From positions 1,167,474 to 1,231,473 of the forward strand of contig NC_088298.1 in NCBI RefSeq assembly GCF_032854445.1: 64,000 nucleotides of DNA. The letters are read 5' to 3'. Shown one piece after another: positions 32,795 through 45,105 of this stretch (position 1 is its first letter; each line of letters begins with the position of its first letter). A program made the position numbers and the translations under genes. This DNA comes from Liolophura sinensis. Lineage: Eukaryota > Mollusca > Polyplacophora > Chitonida > Chitonidae. The notes under the pieces are model-generated. The model worked only from the letters and a program-made list of their open reading frames with translations. It had not been told where the DNA came from and searched no databases.

Positions 32795-33028
32795 CCAGAA
32801 CAATAAATCAGTCTGTTAATTTTAACACAAAGTCTGTTTTCTGAATAATGCTAGAATGTGTTCCGTTATTTGCAGCAGATTGTTCTTTTAAATATAACAC
32901 ACACATTCTCTCAGTTCAACGTAAAGATTCTATTAGACTTACTATGTTGAATATAACACAGTTGTAGCTTCACTCAGACACAGACTTTCTATTAAAATTA
33001 ACGGATTAATTTTTTGAGTGTACTTTTT
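32795..33028. mobile_element. MITE of the TCTGTTAATTTTAACAGA family, copy 3
   Basis: Left CAGTCTGTTAATTTTAACAC and right ATTAAAATTAACGGATTAAT with TTTTTTGAGTGTAC form inverted ends matching those of copies 1 and 4. Confidence 0.7.
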
Positions 33029-33269
33029 AGTTTAATCAAGTTAGAGCCCCCAAAATGGAAATGGAAAAAATTTAAATCGTTCAGACGCACGAGTTACTGG
33101 GTTCAATCTCAGCCTATGGTTAGAAATCTCTGGCACTCTGTTTCATGATTGTCTCTGGCACTCTGTTTCATGATTGTCTCTGGCACTCTGCTTCATGATT
33201 TCCTCTAATTTCCTGAACGCGATGCTAGGGGCTGTATATTCGCCGCGTTAGATATAGAAACTGTTGCAA

Positions 33270-33480
33270 TCAAAGCGCAACCGAGTGAGTGAGTGCTACG
33301 GGTTTAACGTCGTGCTTAAAAGTTTTTCAGTCATATGACGACAAAGGACTCCTTAGAATGCATGTACGTGTAAGGTACCTTCTTGTTTCTGGACGGATGG
33401 TACTGTATTTCTCGTAGCCTTGAGGCCACTAAGCGGTTCCCAGCGCTTACAGGTCCCTTTGGGCGGGCTCAGATGATGTT
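33270..33480 (-). mobile_element. SINE of the ACGTTAAACCC-CACTCACTC family
   Basis: Left end GTGAGTGAGTGCTACGGGTT then TAACGTCGTGCTTAAAAG and TTCAGTCATATGACGACAAA is the reverse complement of the 3' part of the element at 37634-37906. The head is not clear. Confidence 0.65.
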
Positions 33481-33888
33481 TTCCGAAATCACGCGCCTTC
33501 CAAGCACCAATTTGGAATACATCCTGAGTTTTCTTGAAGGAGAGGCTTAACTCAGCTCATTAGCAATTGTAAGGGGGGTACCACTATCGGAGAGTAAAGA
33601 TGAGGAACAATTGGCTTGTTTAACATTCAGATCAACGATCGGCCCTACGCAAGATCAATCAAAGAAAGACGAAGAAGCTTGAATAAGTTCAATACATATA
33701 TTTGAACAAAATAGACAAATAATGCAACTGACAATAATATACAAAACAATACAAATAATTACATTCCCCAGTCTACAGATGACAGTCCGATAAGTGGTTT
33801 ATTCCCCAACTGCATGTGAATGTGTAACTTTTCATTGCCGACGGGTTGACAGTAGCGACCGTGATACTGAGCTGTCGATTTGTGTTTC

Positions 33889-34153
33889 GAGGCCTCCGTG
33901 GCTCAGTTGGTTAGCCCGCTAGCGCAGCGTAATGAACCAGGAGCCTCTCGCCAATGCGGTTGCTATGAGTTGAAGTCCAGCTCATGCTGGCTTCCTCTAC
34001 GGCCGTACGTGGGAAGGTCTTCCAGCAACCTGGGGATGGTCGTGGGTTTCCCCCGGGCTCTGCCCGGTTTCCACCCACCATAATGCTGGCCGCTGTCGTA
34101 TAAGTGAAAAATTCTTGAGTACGGCGTAAAACAACAATCAAATAAATAAATAA
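33889..34153 (+). mobile_element. tRNA-derived SINE, full length
   Basis: Very close to the consensus of this family in the window: head GAGGCCTCCGTGGCTCAGTT, body GTACGTGGGAAGGTCTTCCA, end GAGTACGGCGTAAAACAACA, then an AAATAAATAAATAAAC tail. Little decay, so probably young. Confidence 0.9.
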
Positions 34154-34384
34154 ACAAGCAAATAAATATATCACTTTCTGGGTAAACTGGGACAACGTGT
34201 ACGTAATGGTGCAAGGAGACAATGGGCGATACAAACTCAAAAATAACGTGTGCAAAAAATAGCAAGTGGCGAAGCACAAGCTCACAAAGTGCTCTGTACA
34301 GAATATGTATAAATGAGGAATGTTGAATGGCGTGAAAGCCCATATCTCCAAACCCAGCAAAATCCTTTGCAGTGAATAACAGTA

Positions 34385-34606
34385 AATAATAACATGGATT
34401 GTTATTATAACATAATATTCTGTTATATTCAAGGTAATATCCCGTCAGTATAATCCTTAATCCTGATGTTGAATTAACAGATTTTTTGTGCTTGATTTAA
34501 CAGAATAATTTGCTGTAAAAACAGAATATATTCTACCATTACTCAGATAAATAGACTTTCTGTTAATTTTAACAGATCATTTTGTTGAGAGAACGTACGT
34601 CCATAT
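34385..34606. mobile_element. MITE of the TCTGTTAATTTTAACAGA family, copy 4
   Basis: Contains TTATTATAACATAATATTCT and the right end TCTGTTAATTTTAACAGATC with ATTTTGTTGAGAGAACGTAC, whose inverse resembles the left end of copy 1. Confidence 0.7.
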
Positions 34607-34609
34607 ACT

Positions 34610-35400
34610 CTGCAGGTCAATGAGTCATTCGCTAAGATCTAAAATTTACCGGAAGTTAGTTAACATTCCTTGAAGGTTAAAGCCATTCTGGACAACATAT
34701 CTTCCTGGATGCGTGACTTCAGTATTAGGTTTGCAAGTCTATGTCATGAGAACATTTGGCTATTGCGAAACTAGAAACCAAAAAGTTGGATTAAATAAAC
34801 ATGATAATTTGTCTAACTTCAAGGACATGGCTTCAATTATAATATGTAAGTATGATTTGATTTTCATCTACGTTTTATCAAGGCACTATTATAATTATTT
34901 TGGCCACCTTATAATGATATTTGCTTGTAATGCCATGCCTAAAACACCCTACACTGCCTAGGCGATCGGCTCAAACATTTTCTTCAATGAAATTTCCTTT
35001 GTTTGAGCGGGGCGAATTAAAAGTCGAACTGATCTGTCCTTAGCACGCTGTAAGCAAGTAAGGGAAGAGTTGTGTGTGACCTCATGGGGTGGGGAGAGCT
35101 TGGGGTAAAGTTGTGGCACGGAGTTTTTGCGGTAGAAACCTGTATAAATACAGTGGAAGGGAAAGAGCGTTCAATCGAGTGAGTGTTCCGAGCCACTGGA
35201 AACATTTTCTTCGCCTATTACCTATTTTAGCTATTTACGTAAGTTTGTGGCACAGTTTTGTGGGTGTCTGTGTATTGTGAATAACATCTTGATCTTATAT
35301 GCTAAGATAGAAATGTATAGTGTGTAATGTCAGTGTTCCTGAAATTACACTGCCCGTAGTTACAGGCCACTGGAAGACGTTATAATAGACATAAAGCTAA
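34610..35400. other. Non-coding DNA
   Basis: No supported exon; a short + strand frame near 35089-35280 has no supporting splice sites or motif. Confidence 0.3.
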
Positions 35401-35408
35401 ATAAATTG

Positions 35409-37206
35409 TCTGAAGGCTGACACAAGTCCACGAGCCATATAAAGGCTGGGCGGCTGACGAGCCAATATAATACGTTGACGAGCCGTAGTTAAAGGCTGGG
35501 CGGCTAAAGAGCCGATATGATACGTTAATGAGCCATGTGAAGGCTGGGCGGCTGAAGAGCCGATATAATACTTCGATCAGCCATACTAAGGCTGGGCGGC
35601 AGAAGAGCCGATATAATACGGCGATGAGCCATACTAAGGCTGGGTGCTGAAGAGCCGACATAATACGTCGATGAACCATACTAAGGCTGGGCAGCTGAAG
35701 AACCGATATTATACGGCGATGAGCCATGTGCTGGCTGGGCGACTGACCAGCAGATATAATACGTCGATGAGCCATATTAAGGCTGGGTTGCTGAAGAGCC
35801 CATATAATACGTCGATGAACCATACTAAGGCTGGGCAGCTGAAGAACCGATATTATACGGCGATGAGCCATGTGCTGGCTGGGCGACTGACGAGCCGATA
35901 TAATACGTCGATCAGGCATACTAAGGCTGGGTGCTGAAGAGCCGACATAATACGTCGATGAACCATACTAAGGCTGGGCAGCTGAAGAGCCGATATTATA
36001 CGTCGATGAACCATACTAAAGCCGGGCGACTGACGAGCCGATATTATACGTCGATCAGCAATATTAAGGCTGGGCGGCTGAAGAGCCCATATAATACGTC
36101 GATGAACCATACTAAAGCCGGGCGACTGACGAGCCGATATAATACGGCGATCAGCCATGTGAAGGCTGGGTGCCTGAAGAGCCAATATGTTACGTCGATG
36201 ACCCATACTAAGGCTGGGAGGCTGAAGAGCCCATATAATACGTCGATGAACCATACTAAGGCTGGGCAACTGACGACCCGATATAATACGGCGATGAGCC
36301 ATGTGAAGGCTGGGTGCCTGAAGAGCCAATATGTTACGTCGATGACCCATACTAAGGCTGGGCGGCTGAAGAGCCCATATAATACGTCGATGACCCATAC
36401 TAAGGCTGGGAGGCTGAAGAGCCCATATAATACGTCGATGAACCATACTAAGGCTGGGCAACTGACGAGCCGATATAATACGGCGATCAGCCATGTGAAG
36501 GCTGGGTGCCTGAAGAGCCGATATAAAACGTCCATGAGCCATACTAAGGCTGGGTGCCTGAAGAACCGATGTAATACATCGATGAACCATACTAAGGCTG
36601 GGCAACTGAAGAACCGATATTGTACGGCGATGAGCCATGTGCTGGCTGGGCGACTGACGAGCCGATATAATACGTCGATCAGCCATACTAAGGCTGGGTG
36701 CTGAAGAGCCGACATAATACGTCGATGAACCATACTAAGGCTGGGCAGCTGAAGAGCCGATATTATACGTCGATGAACCATACTAAAGCCGGGCGACTGA
36801 CGAGCCGATATTATACGTCGATCAGCCATATTAAGGCTGGGTTGCTGAAGAGCCCATATAATACGTCGATCAGCCATGCTAAGGCTGGGCGGCTGAAGAG
36901 CCCATATAATACGTCGATGAACCATAGTAAAGCCGGGCGACTGACGAGCCGATAAAATACGGCGATGAGCCATGTGAAGGCTGGGTGCCTGAAGAGCCAA
37001 TATGTTACGTCGATGACCCATACTAAGGCTGGGCGGCTGAAGAGCCCATATAATACGTCGATGAACCATACTAAGGCTGGGCAACTGACGAGCCGATATA
37101 ATACGGCAATGAGCCATGTGAAGGCTGGGTGCCTGAAGAGCCAATGTAATACGGCGATGAGCCATACTAAGGCTGGGCGGCTGAAGAGCCGATGTAATAG
37201 GTTAAT
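35409..37206. repeat. 48-bp satellite array, about 37 units
   Basis: Units of about 48 bp such as CTGAAGAGCCGATATAATAC, GTCGATGAACCATACTAAGG, CTGGGCGG. Distinct variants alternate (CCATGTGAAGG; CCATACTAAAGCCGGG; CCAATATGTTACG), and blocks of several units recur (35640-35940 resembles 36690-36740 plus 36560-36700), showing higher-order duplication. Because 48 is divisible by three, long frames stay open on both strands. No promoter, start context or non-repeat flank supports coding. Confidence 0.93.
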
Positions 37207-37620
37207 GATTATTGTGAGAGAGCTGCCAGCACATACAGCTTGCGGAATGAATTCGTGCTGGTCAATGGGTCTTCAGAAGGCATGGAATACCTGCTGTTGA
37301 GCATATTGTCAAGTTACTGTAGAACAGTTACAATACTTGTCATGTAGTGAGGCAATGTATAATTGTAAAATAAGTGTATTGGTTGCCAGAAATGCGTACA
37401 CGACTCGTACAAACATCATGTAATGTAGCCGGCCTAGTGACACACGGCTCCAGACACAAGGCGCAAAGCAAGTAATGTGTTGTCTTAGTTAATGTGCGGA
37501 GTGTGCATCATGTGAATGCTGGAGAATAGATTCACTCGCTGTCATTGTTCGTGAATGGGGCCTTAACGCCCGCGGTTGGGGCCCTTTTTAAAGTCTAACG
37601 TTGATTCAAGCCACTTGTCT
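37207..37620. other. Non-coding DNA
   Basis: Unique sequence between the 48-bp array and the SINE at 37634; no gene is seen. Confidence 0.3.
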
Positions 37621-37633
37621 TCAATGCACCAAA

Positions 37634-37906
37634 CCGGCCCGGATAGCACAGTTGGTAGAGCGTCCGCTTCGGGACCGGTAGATCCAGGATCAATCCTTGA
37701 TCGAGTCACACCTAAGACTTTAAAAGAGGAAGTTGTAACTTCGGTAAGTCGTCTCAGTGAGGCAGCACTAAATAAAAGAGCGGTGGAAATCCGTCCTGCA
37801 ACAAGGAGGCACATTACACGTACATGCACCCTAATGATTCCTTCGTCGTCATATGACTGAAAAATTGTTGAGAACGACGTTAATCCCCAAGCACTCACTC
37901 ACTCAC
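37634..37906 (+). mobile_element. tRNA-derived SINE with perfect 13-bp target-site duplication
   Basis: Head GGCCCGGATAGCACAGTTGG with TAGAGCG and a B-box-like GATCCAGGATCAATCC; 3' end TATGACTGAAAAATTGTTG, ACGACGTTAATCCCCAAG and a (CACT)n tail. TCAATGCACCAAA occurs exactly at 37621-37633 and again at 37907-37919. This family differs from the ATTT-tailed SINEs. Confidence 0.92.
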
Positions 37907-38016
37907 TCAATGCACCAAAAATGTGCAAGTTTAAAAGGTGGTAAAATTCATCAGTGACTTGCCAAAGGTAAGGGGCTTTCCACAGACTCTCCAGTGTCCT
38001 CCCTCTCCCAGTTCAA

Positions 38017-38139
38017 CAGGGGCCCATCTTAAAACGGCACGTCAAGCAAATTACCATGGTGATGTATCTCTTCACTATACGTTACGATGGACGTAACGCT
38101 AGTCGCTTGTTGCGACTGCTTTGTAAGACGGACCCCTGG
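38017..38139. mobile_element. MITE with CAGGGG.CC.TCTTA inverted ends
   Basis: Left CAGGGGCCCATCTTAAAACG; right, read inversely, CCAGGGGTCCGTCTTACAAA. About 120 bp, non-coding: a short non-autonomous DNA element. Confidence 0.75.
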
Positions 38140-38204
38140 CCGCTATCATACAAGTGAAAACTTCTTACACAGTATTGTGTGAAACAACATTCGAATGATT
38201 TATT

Positions 38205-38445
38205 TACTTATTTGATTGGTGTTTTACGCTGCACTCAAGAATATTTCACTTATACAACGGCGGTCAGAATTATGGTGGGAGGAAACCCGCGACCATCCGC
38301 AGGTTGCTGACAAACCTTCTCACGTACGGCCGGAGAAGAAGTCAGCATGAACTCGACTTGAACTCGCAAGGACCGCATTGGTGAGAGGTTCATGGGTCAT
38401 TGCGCCGTCCTGGCGTGCTAATCCCCTCGGCCATGGAGGCCCCTA
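38205..38445 (-). mobile_element. tRNA-derived SINE with imperfect target-site duplication
   Basis: Full-length; the flanks ACATTCGAATGATTTA (38189-38204) and ACATTCAAATAATTTA (38446-38461) are near-identical. Confidence 0.87.
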
Positions 38446-38967
38446 CATTCAAATAATTTACCTACGCTGATTGTAGAGAACTGCCAAGATCAAATGATAT
38501 GTTACTACGGGGAGTTTATTTCATATACCCGACTCTTTCAAAAGTCAGAATCATACTTTACTATATTATGCATTTTATACCCCTGATAAAACATGTAACA
38601 ATATAATTAATGTAATTAAGGTAAATATGGTAAAAGTACAATAATGACTGGTATCAATTTTGTCACCAGTTTACACGGTACACTCTAAAATGACTGCTCA
38701 CTGGCATGCCAGCGGCACAAGGTGACTTACTAGCACAACCTGTATGTATTGGACAGAAACACTACACATTGTACATGCTGATAACAATATGAGAAGTGAT
38801 ATGTATAAACACAGATAAAACAATGTCTATCATAACTAAAAGTAAACTATACGTAGGTAAAACTGTAGAAATTTAAAACTGATTTGATATTTTACACCCA
38901 GATTTTAACGAGAAAGCTTCGCATAGCGTCTCAAGAACACAATGCTACAAGCCCCTACACGCTTTAT

Positions 38968-39076
38968 TTACATGTAGTCAAGAATATTTCACTTACAAGA
39001 CACCGGCCAGCATTATGGCGGGTGGAAAGCGGGTGGAACCCGGAGGAAACCACAACCGTCGGCAGGTTGCTGGATT
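38968..39076 (-). mobile_element. SINE fragment
   Basis: Only the middle 3' body (AGTCAAGAATATTTCACTTA to GCAGGTTGCTGG) remains. Confidence 0.7.
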
Positions 39077-39079
39077 CTA

Positions 39080-39630
39080 TCAGTCTACCTTTTATAAATT
39101 TCACCTATAAAAGGTTCCTAATTTTCTTTTAAAAAATCACTTGAAGTTTGGCTGTCAACTGAGCAAATTCATCCTATTTCAGCAAACCATTAGGCTCCTT
39201 CTATAGTATTTCATTAATAACGCCAAAAAATTAGTTTCATTTTTAATTTCACCAGGATCGCAGATTCTTCATTTCACACCATAAATTCGTCAATAAGTGA
39301 ATACATTTACATTATACAAGGGGTGTGACAGCTTACAAGAATATACAAAGATAGCAAAAACCAATTCTCAAAGTTTTGGCAATAGGTTTGTGGCAGGGAA
39401 TAAGTACAGCTTACACAATCACCAATGTTTAGAACTGAAGTAGTTCAGCCGGAATAAAGAGATTTTTATTAAGACTTTATCACGATTCCTGAACAAACAT
39501 CACATTTTAGGCACAAATCATTTAAATACACGTAACACTGCCCACCAAAACAAATAGATTCTTATTGCTCCCTTTAAAACTCTTAAAAAGCATAAACGCT
39601 TTCAGATGTCCACCATAAATCTACAATAAA
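39080..39630. other. AT-rich non-coding DNA
   Basis: No supported gene, RNA or repeat copy. Confidence 0.3.
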
Positions 39631-39889
39631 GAACCAAAAGACATTGGTGCATGAAGCATGGGATAATTAAAACTGACATGAGGGCGGAGACAACTGAAGC
39701 CTAAACCCATACTAAAATGTGAACCAAGACAATGGAATTTTGAACCGAGACTTAATGTAAAACAACACAATACTTTTAGCTTGAACCCCAATTGAAATAC
39801 GAACCGAAACATTTAGTTTAAAGCCAGAACTCGGACTCAATTGTGATCCGGGGCATTGGAATTTGAAGCTTGAACCTCAACTGCACTGC

Positions 39890-40460
39890 TAAATCTTTAA
39901 TCCTGACTAAAATGTGAGCCGGGCCATTGGAATTTAAATCAACCCAGGCTTAAATGTGGGCCGAGGCATTGGAATTAGAATCATCAACCCAGAATAAAAT
40001 GTTGGCTGAGACATTGGAATTAGAATCATCAACCCAGACTTAAATGTGGGCCGAGGCACTGGAATTAGAATCATCAACCCAGACTTAAATGTGGGCCGAG
40101 GCACTGGAATTAGAATCATCAACCCAGAATAAAATGTTGGCTGAGACATTGGAATTAGAATCATCAACCCAGACTAAAATGTTGGCTGACACATTGGAAT
40201 TAGAATCATCAACCCAGACTTAAATGTGGGTCGAGGCACCGGAATTAGAATCATCAACCCAGACTAAAATATTGGCTGAGGCATTGGAATTAGAATCATC
40301 AACCCAGACTTAAATGTGGGCAGAGGCACTGGAATTAGAATCATCAACCCAGACTTAAATGTGGGCCGAGGCACTGGAATTAGAATCATCAACCCAGACC
40401 ACAATGTGGGCTGACACATTGGAATTTAAATCAACCCAGACTTAAATGTGGGCCGAAACA
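39890..40460. repeat. 45-bp minisatellite, about 12 units
   Basis: Units GGAATTAGAATCATCAACCC, AGACTTAAATGTGGGCCGAG, GCACT, with two alternating variants (ACTTAAATGTGGGCCGAGGC and AATAAAATGTTGGCTGAGAC). Degenerate earlier units extend left to about 39640. Confidence 0.9.
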
Positions 40461-40469
40461 TTTATAAAC

Positions 40470-41835
40470 TTGATGTCTTTACATATACATGTATAGTACA
40501 GAGCAAACTCTATGTGTTCAAAGAAGAAAAATGACATCACAAGTAATCAAATCTATAAAAATATTTTCACTATCACAAATCTATCTGCTCTTTAAAGAAT
40601 AATGTGCAAAGAACAGATATGAAAGACTTTCCCTTTAAGATTCATCTAATCTTTCCAAACTCTTTTTCTACTAAATTTGTCTTAAATTTAAAACGTTACT
40701 TCAAATATGATAGACACACTTACTAAGCAAAAATGAACACAGCTGTTCTGCAATGTTCATAAGCCTTTTGAAAAAAAATGTTGATATGTACTAAAACATA
40801 AATTAAATCAGATCTGTTATGGATGCATTACGCACCGTACAAAAGCGAAAATCAACCCCCAAAAACTCAACAAAAACAAATATTACATTAAAAACAGCTG
40901 CATAACTTTAAGAAATAAAATGAAATCTTGCAAACTGCAAATGAAGAAAAAAAATCACAAATCAGTTGGTCATTAGTTTCATAAATAAGCTGCAAAGCCA
41001 CCAACTAATTAATTAAACTTTAAAAAAAGAGCATCCAATGCCGCTGATAAAAATCTCCAATAACAGTGGTATTGTAAAAAGTTTCCCATAGTGAAAGCCC
41101 ATCCTAATAAAAGTGAAGTGTACACACTGATTTGAGAATATACATATGTACTTCGTATTAAGAGCTTTCACTCTAAATAAAAGACAAATCAACTCGGTAA
41201 AATATCAAAAAGGTCCATCATGGGGAAGGCAACTTTACAACAATGTCTGCTGCTTCAGGAATGCTTTAAACATGTCCATATTAAAATATACACCATGTAA
41301 AGTACTATCTAATACAATGGTACAACAAACAGATACTTTGACAAAATTGTATTTTGGCAAAAAGTGTGAAAACTTTGAATGATGAGCAAACCCAATGCAA
41401 TACAGTTCGCGTAATGAGAAATCACGCTTCTCAATGTCAATTTCAGTCGAACTGACAGCACTGACACATGAACAAGAGTATATAATATATAAAGCGTGAT
41501 TTCGCCTTACCAGACGGATACGCCATATCCCACAGAGATTTGTACCCCCACCCCTCCAAAAAAAATCCTAAATTTTTCACAATAAATCAGACCAAACCGA
41601 ACAGAAACATGTCCTGTCCAAAGTATTAGTATTCATGTGGCAAATTAGCTTTTGCCTGAAATAGTGTTGGCCATGAATGATGCTTAATAAATTCATCCCT
41701 ATGACACTCTGTGTCCAGGTTGTAAATAACATACACACTGGAATGTCCTTAACCATATCAAAAACAGACCTACCGATATAGTAAAAACTGCCAAAAACCC
41801 AGCTGAATAAAACCATGAAGAACAGTGTAAAATTT
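40470..41835. other. AT-rich non-coding DNA
   Basis: No exon is supported. It lies downstream of the myosin stop codon (45106), between minisatellites. Confidence 0.3.
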
Positions 41836-41839
41836 ATTA

Positions 41840-42580
41840 CAGCAGTATTTTGCTTTGCAGGACAATATCCATAGCAGAGCTTCCTATCAGAATGCGCAGC
41901 ACAACTGTCTGTATTTTGCTTTGCAGGAGGATATCCATAGCAGAGCTTCCTACCAGGATGTGGTGCACAACTGTCTGTATTTTGCTCTGCAGGAGGATAG
42001 CCACAGCAGAGCTTCCTACCAGGATGTGGTGCACAACTGTCTGTATTTTGCTTTGCAGGAGGATAGCCACAGCAGAGCTTCCTACCAGAATGCGCTGCAC
42101 AACTGTCTGTATTTTGCTTTGTAGGAGGATAGCCACAGCAGAGCTTCCTACCAGAATGCGCTGCACAACTGTCTGTATTTTGCTCTGCAGGAGGATAGCC
42201 ACAGCAGAGCTTCCTACCAGGATGCGCTGCACAACTGTCTGTATTTTGCTCTGAAGGAGGATAGCCACAGCAGACCTTCCTACCAGAATGCGCTGCACAA
42301 CTGTCTGTATTTTGCTTTGTAGGAGGATAGCCACAGCAGAGCTTCCTACCAGAATGCGCTGCACAACTGTCTGTATTTTGCTTTGCAGGAGGATAGCCAC
42401 AGCAGAGCTTCCTACCAGAATGCCCTGCACAACTGTCTGTATTTTGCTTTGCAGGAGGATAGCCACAGCAGAGCTTCCTACCAGAATGCGCAGCACAACT
42501 GTCTGTATTTTGCTTTGTAGGAGGATAGCCACAGCAGAGCTTCCTACCAGGACGTGGTGCACAACTGTCTGTATTTTCCA
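41840..42580. repeat. 66-bp minisatellite, 11 units
   Basis: Units ACAACTGTCTGTATTTTGCT, TTGCAGGAGGATAGCCACAG, CAGAGCTTCCTACCAGAATG, CGCTGC. All units are in step, so frames stay open on both strands. The minus-strand frame gives 22-residue Cys-rich repeats (GRKLCCGYPPAKQNTDSC). It has no clear promoter, signal peptide or splice context, and lies 3' of the myosin gene. Confidence 0.93.
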
Positions 42581-42849
42581 ATATATATATTCAGAACTGG
42601 ATTACTCTTTCTAAATTTCTTTAAAAGGTGAATTTCACTAAACTGGAAAAAAAAAAAGAAGAAGAAGCAGTATTTATAGTGTTCAGCCTTGTAGAGTTGT
42701 AAGCCCCATATGTGTATTATACATGTGGATGTAGATTGGGCACAACCCATAAACTTCAAAAAGTCACATGGAACTGCCACAGGCATCATGGGCACAGCCG
42801 AGGGAGATTATTGCTACGTGTACAAAAGTCATGGCTAAACTGCCCCCCC

Positions 42850-43115
42850 CACCTGATCAACGGCTCTCCAAAACTGATCAACAGCCCTCCAAAACTGATC
42901 AACATGCCCAACTGATCAACAGGCCTCCAAAACTGATCAACAGCCCCCTCCAGCTGATCACCCTCTCCCACAAACGGATCAACACCTCCCCACAAAACCT
43001 GATCAACATCAAGAACTGATAAAGTTCCCCCTCAAAAACTGATCAACATTATGCAAAAAACTGATCAACATTCTCCCAAGAATTGATCAACATCCTCCAA
43101 AATCCTATCAACATT
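42850..43115. repeat. Degenerate CTGATCAACA repeat
   Basis: About a dozen copies of AACTGATCAACA spaced 15-25 bp apart with C-rich spacers; TGATCA is palindromic. Confidence 0.85.
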
Positions 43116-43246
43116 CCCCTAAAAATATAATTATAATTCACCCTTTTGGCAAACATTTGAAACATTTCTGAATATGATTTATACACGCTAGTAAAACTGA
43201 CTGTGAGTATAAGGTTGGCTGTTCTCATCAAGCACTCTGGAGAAAT

Positions 43247-43362
43247 AATTAATTATTGTAAGACTTACAGTAACAATTACAATTATTGTATGAGCTACGG
43301 TAACAAATACGGTTATTGTATGACTTACAGTAACACTTACAGTTATTGTATGACATATGGTA
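43247..43362. repeat. 30-bp minisatellite, 4 units
   Basis: TTATTGTATGACTTACAGTA followed by ACACTTACAG and variants. Confidence 0.85.
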
Positions 43363-43369
43363 AGATATA

Positions 43370-45100
43370 ATACATGTACATGTATCATACAACACTGACA
43401 AAGCCTAAAATACTCAACACACTGATACTACAGATTGCAGGTTTAATGATGACCGGGGGTGGGGGGGGGGTATATTTTTTATCCGACATTGCCAGGGTGA
43501 AGCAGGACACAGAGCCAACATATCAGTTTTTATTGCAAAATCAGATTGTTTTTAATGTACAATTTTTCTATAGGGGGAAACACAATTCTGCCGATGTCTA
43601 TCTACTGTATTAGCCCAAAATCTTAGCCTGAAAATTGGCAATCAAAAGGTTACAAAATTCTAACCACTGATGCTGAAACTTAGTATTTTAAACGTTGAGA
43701 AAGGAAGAGATGCACATTTTTAGCGGCGAACTAGAGAATATTTAAAAACACAGGGCTAAGCTTGGCATCTCTAATATAGAAAATCATACCTTAATTGCAC
43801 AATAAAAGTGCATTTCAGTCTTAAAACGTTACATTTGTAGTTAAAAATTAAGTTTTTTTCCAGTAGAATATCATCTTACCTTCCAAGCAAAGCTCAAAAG
43901 ACTTTTTTCTCTCAGAATCGAGCAAAATTTGACATCCACTAAAATAATAAATTTCATATTTAATCTGCAAAAGGGAGCTTCACAATGAAAACAATTTACT
44001 ACAGACTGGTCACCTCAAAATCATTCTCTTGTGGTAGAATTTTGGCAAGGAATTATTTCATGTGAATACATGTTTGAAGAATAAATGGCTATGTTGTGAA
44101 GCCCACATGAACACTTCTCAGGATTGTAGAAGAAAAAATGTAACTTTCACCTCTGAAAGAGCTCCATAGAAATCATGTTCCACACATTCTCAGATGTAGT
44201 ATAAAATAACGTAACTGCCAGGATGTTGAGCATCCACCAAGTTTTGTTTTCAACATGTCAATTTTCTATTATTACAGATTAAGACTATTTGCCATTGACC
44301 TTTATTACGACAGCAGATGTAAATTTATCTATTTTGATTTTCATTCAATAATAACTCCACATACAAATTTCACCCCACAACTCCATGTAATCCGGACCTT
44401 TCTTTTTTGTTAACCTCAGCTTCAGCATCAAGTCAAAATTTAAACTCAATTAGCCTTGACTGTACTACAGACATAGTATAATAGAGATATTGTTTGTTCT
44501 TGTATTATTAGTGGAGAGGTGGTCAAAATCATGGCGTTTCCTGAAAAGGAAACATTTGGAGAGAATGTTTTTTTTTTTTTATATAAATGTTTTCAGCCCG
44601 ATTTAAAAATACTTATTGCTAAAAGATGCTCACACACCAATGCCCCTATCTCATTAGCACAAATGCTATATGCACTGCTATGACAATGTAAATGTACCAA
44701 ATATGATTCTCTTTGGGCATATTGGGGGGTAAATGTTAGTAAAGGCAAGGCGATACATAGGCGTTCGTAATGTACATGATGTCTTATATCCCTGTCAATA
44801 TATGAACATAACCAACCTATCTGTATTTAAGTCAGTCAGTGTATTTTATTTGAAAATCAGACCTGAAACACTCCCACCAGAACAAGCTGTAGTTTTTAAA
44901 ACTCTTTCCTCAAATAAAGAGACAATTTAAATACTGGCATACATACTTGATTGAAGAGACACTGGGAGGGTACCATTTTCCAGATGGGGACCATCTGTTA
45001 TTTACAACAATATTCAGGTTATTACTATTTACACTGTAAAAAAATGTCCAACTTTGTATCTTTATCAACAACAACAAAATAACATATACAGGTGGCGATC
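43370..45100. other. Non-coding DNA downstream of the myosin gene
   Basis: Includes a G-run at about 43456-43471. Part of it may be the myosin 3' untranslated region, whose end I cannot fix. Confidence 0.35.
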
Positions 45101-45105
45101 ATGAA

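Noticed and set aside
33911-34432. 173-codon minus-strand frame
   Set aside because: Antisense to a full-length SINE and AT-rich flank.
35380-37300. Frames of 179-373 codons on both strands
   Set aside because: They are created by the 48-bp period, which is open in several frames; no start, splice or unique sequence supports a gene.
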